From: Burkholderiaceae bacterium
Lineage (GTDB): Bacteria > Pseudomonadota > Gammaproteobacteria > Burkholderiales > Burkholderiaceae
Assembly (NCBI GenBank): GCA_025057735.1
Contig: JANWUU010000108.1
Coordinates: forward strand, 1-9,294
Reading direction: 5' to 3'
DNA: 9,294 nt
The position numbers and the translations under genes were made by a program. This document shows positions 8,358 to 9,294 of the stretch, in pieces. The notes under the pieces were generated by a model that saw only the letters and a list, made by a program, of their open reading frames with translations, did no database searches and had not been told where the DNA came from. Numbering within the stretch: position 1 is the first letter of the stretch; every line of letters starts with the position of its first letter.

Positions 8358-8362
8358 CCCCG

Positions 8363-9294
8363 ATGCAGAGCTTTCTGCCTTCTTGGCCACTGCAGGAAAC
8401 CGGCGCTCTGACGCTCGCGCTGCTCGTGCTGGCCGCCGCGCTGGCGGGCGAAGCGGCGGCGCGGCTGCGCGTGCCGCGATTAATCGGCTACACCGCGGTA
8501 AGTGTCGTGTTCGCGGCGACGGCGGCATTCCTGGCGCAGTTGTCGCTCGCGCCGATCGACGTCGAGATCGCCGAATTCGTGCTCGGCATCTGCGCCGCCA
8601 TCATCCTGTTCGACCTCGGCCAGCGCGTCTCCTGGGGCTGGCTGCGGCGCAACCCAGCGCTGGCGGCCACCAGCGTGCTGGAGGCGGCGCTGACCTTCGC
8701 GATCCTCCTGGCCATGCTGCGTTTCGGCGGCCTGGCGCCGCTGGCCAGCGCGCTGATCGCCGCCATCGCGATGGCCACCTCGCCGGCCGTCGTGCTCGCC
8801 GTGGTGCGCGAGGTGCGCGCGCAGGGACAGGTGAGCGAGCGGGTGCTGCTGCTGACGGCGTTGAACAGCATCTACGCGGTGCTGCTGACCACGCTGCTGC
8901 TGGGCTGGGTGCAACTGGACGCGCATGCGGCGTCCTTCGCCTGGAGCGAGCTCGCCTTCTGGCTGCTGCCCTCGCTGTACCTGGTGTTCGGGTCGCTCGC
9001 GCTGGCGGCGGCCGCCGCGCGCCTGCTGCTGCCGGTGCTGGCGGCCGTGCGCAGCGAGCGCGGTACGCAGGTCGTGGTCGTGCTCGCCTTCGTCGCCATC
9101 GTCTTCGCGCTGGCGCAGGCGCTGCGCCTGTCGCCGCTGCTGGCGCTACTCACCTGCGGGGCGTTCGCGCGCGCCTTCGACCGCGAGCGGCGCCTGCTGG
9201 TGCCCGAGCTCGGCCTGCCGGTGGCCATCGCGCTGGTGCTGTTCTTCGCCTTGTCGCTCGCTACCGTGCGCATCGATCTGGGTCTGGCCGTCTG
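8363..9294 (+). CDS. Cation:proton antiporter (CPA superfamily), N-terminal part, runs off the window
   Basis: Open from ATG 8363 to the window edge with no stop (310 complete codons). It is a polytopic inner-membrane protein with about nine hydrophobic segments, the first at about residues 13-31. Exchanger features are IILFDLGQRVSWGWLRRNPA (the LF(D/E)LG-W pattern after helix 3), LEAALTFAILLAMLRFGG, then MATSPAVVLAVVREVRAQGQ (137-156) and VLLLTALNSIYAVLL. These align with the CPA helix 4-5 region, where CPA1 proteins usually have SPTDPVAV and LLND. Here the Asn-Asp position reads N168-S169. This is not the same subtype as the Kef-like gene at the left edge. The frame upstream is closed at TGA 8279-8281 and offers no other ATG/GTG/TTG, so 8363 is the best start, although no Shine-Dalgarno precedes it. 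The C-terminal end and any RCK or other cytoplasmic domain lie outside the window. Confidence 0.85.
   Translation, partial: MQSFLPSWPLQETGALTLALLVLAAALAGEAAARLRVPRLIGYTAVSVVFAATAAFLAQLSLAPIDVEIAEFVLGICAAIILFDLGQRVSWGWLRRNPALAATSVLEAALTFAILLAMLRFGGLAPLASALIAAIAMATSPAVVLAVVREVRAQGQVSERVLLLTALNSIYAVLLTTLLLGWVQLDAHAASFAWSELAFWLLPSLYLVFGSLALAAAAARLLLPVLAAVRSERGTQVVVVLAFVAIVFALAQALRLSPLLALLTCGAFARAFDRERRLLVPELGLPVAIALVLFFALSLATVRIDLGLAV

Larger units (their letters stand above)
8149..8362. other. Intergenic region between the response regulator and the antiporter
   Basis: A 214-bp stretch with no convincing ORF and no tRNA. It contains several inverted repeats: GCACGC/GCGTGC (8156-8161 with 8167-8172), GCGTGG/CTACGC (8245-8250 with 8255-8260), GCTTGCCG with CGGC-AGC-AAGC (8259-8266 with 8286-8296), AAGCGAGG/CCTCGCTT (8293-8300 with 8309-8316), and the terminator stem at 8320-8350. 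The density of structure rises toward the antiporter. No strong promoter is obvious; TACGCT (8226-8231) and TTAAAC (8236-8241) are weak -10 candidates. Confidence 0.6.

Noticed and set aside
7446..8528. 360-codon open frame on the - strand across the response regulator and intergenic region
   Set aside because: Ser/Arg-rich translation antisense to a clear FixJ-type regulator; no motif, and it would cover the structured intergenic region.

Overview
The window is GC-rich and almost entirely coding. The gene content points to a betaproteobacterium, most likely Burkholderiales or a close relative. The main grounds are the order uvrA / YajR-like MFS transporter / ssb, with uvrA divergent from the other two, and the strong G/C bias at third codon positions. 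This is an inference from gene order and composition, not a database match.

Layout from left to right. (1) Positions 1-1128 (+) hold the 3' part of a Kef/YbaL-type monovalent cation:proton antiporter: the last membrane helices, a Rossmann RCK (TrkA-N) domain and a TrkA-C domain. (2) Positions 1125-4013 (-) hold a complete uvrA (962 aa), convergent with gene 1 and overlapping it by 4 bp. (3) A 102-bp divergent intergenic region separates uvrA from a 400-aa MFS transporter (4116-5318, +). (4) ssb (5371-5835, +) has a good ribosome binding site and a canonical acidic C-terminal tip. (5) A MASE1-type membrane sensor histidine kinase (about 5819-7486, +) overlaps the end of ssb. A FixJ-type response regulator (7483-8148, +) follows through an ATGA overlap, so the two form a two-component pair. 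(6) A 214-bp gap (8149-8362) contains inverted repeats ending in a strong intrinsic terminator, 5 nt before the next start codon. (7) From 8363 to the window end (+) lies the 5' part of a second, differently built cation:proton antiporter.

UvrA and SSB are genome-maintenance proteins (nucleotide excision repair; single-strand DNA protection in replication, repair and recombination). The two-component pair senses an unknown cue and probably controls transcription elsewhere. The two antiporters are ion-homeostasis proteins of different subtypes.

The observations most worth following up are: (a) the structured, terminator-ending segment directly before the second antiporter, which looks like an attenuated or ion-responsive leader; (b) the loss of the usual membrane Asp in that antiporter (Asn-Ser where Asn-Asp or Gln-Asp is expected); (c) abrupt changes in third-position base use inside both flanking antiporter genes, suggesting that the central ~8.2 kb has a different history from its flanks or that the assembly is chimeric; and (d) a hairpin plus T-run lying inside the likely first codons of the kinase. 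I see no mobile element, CRISPR array, rRNA or tRNA. No gap without a gene exceeds 300 bases.
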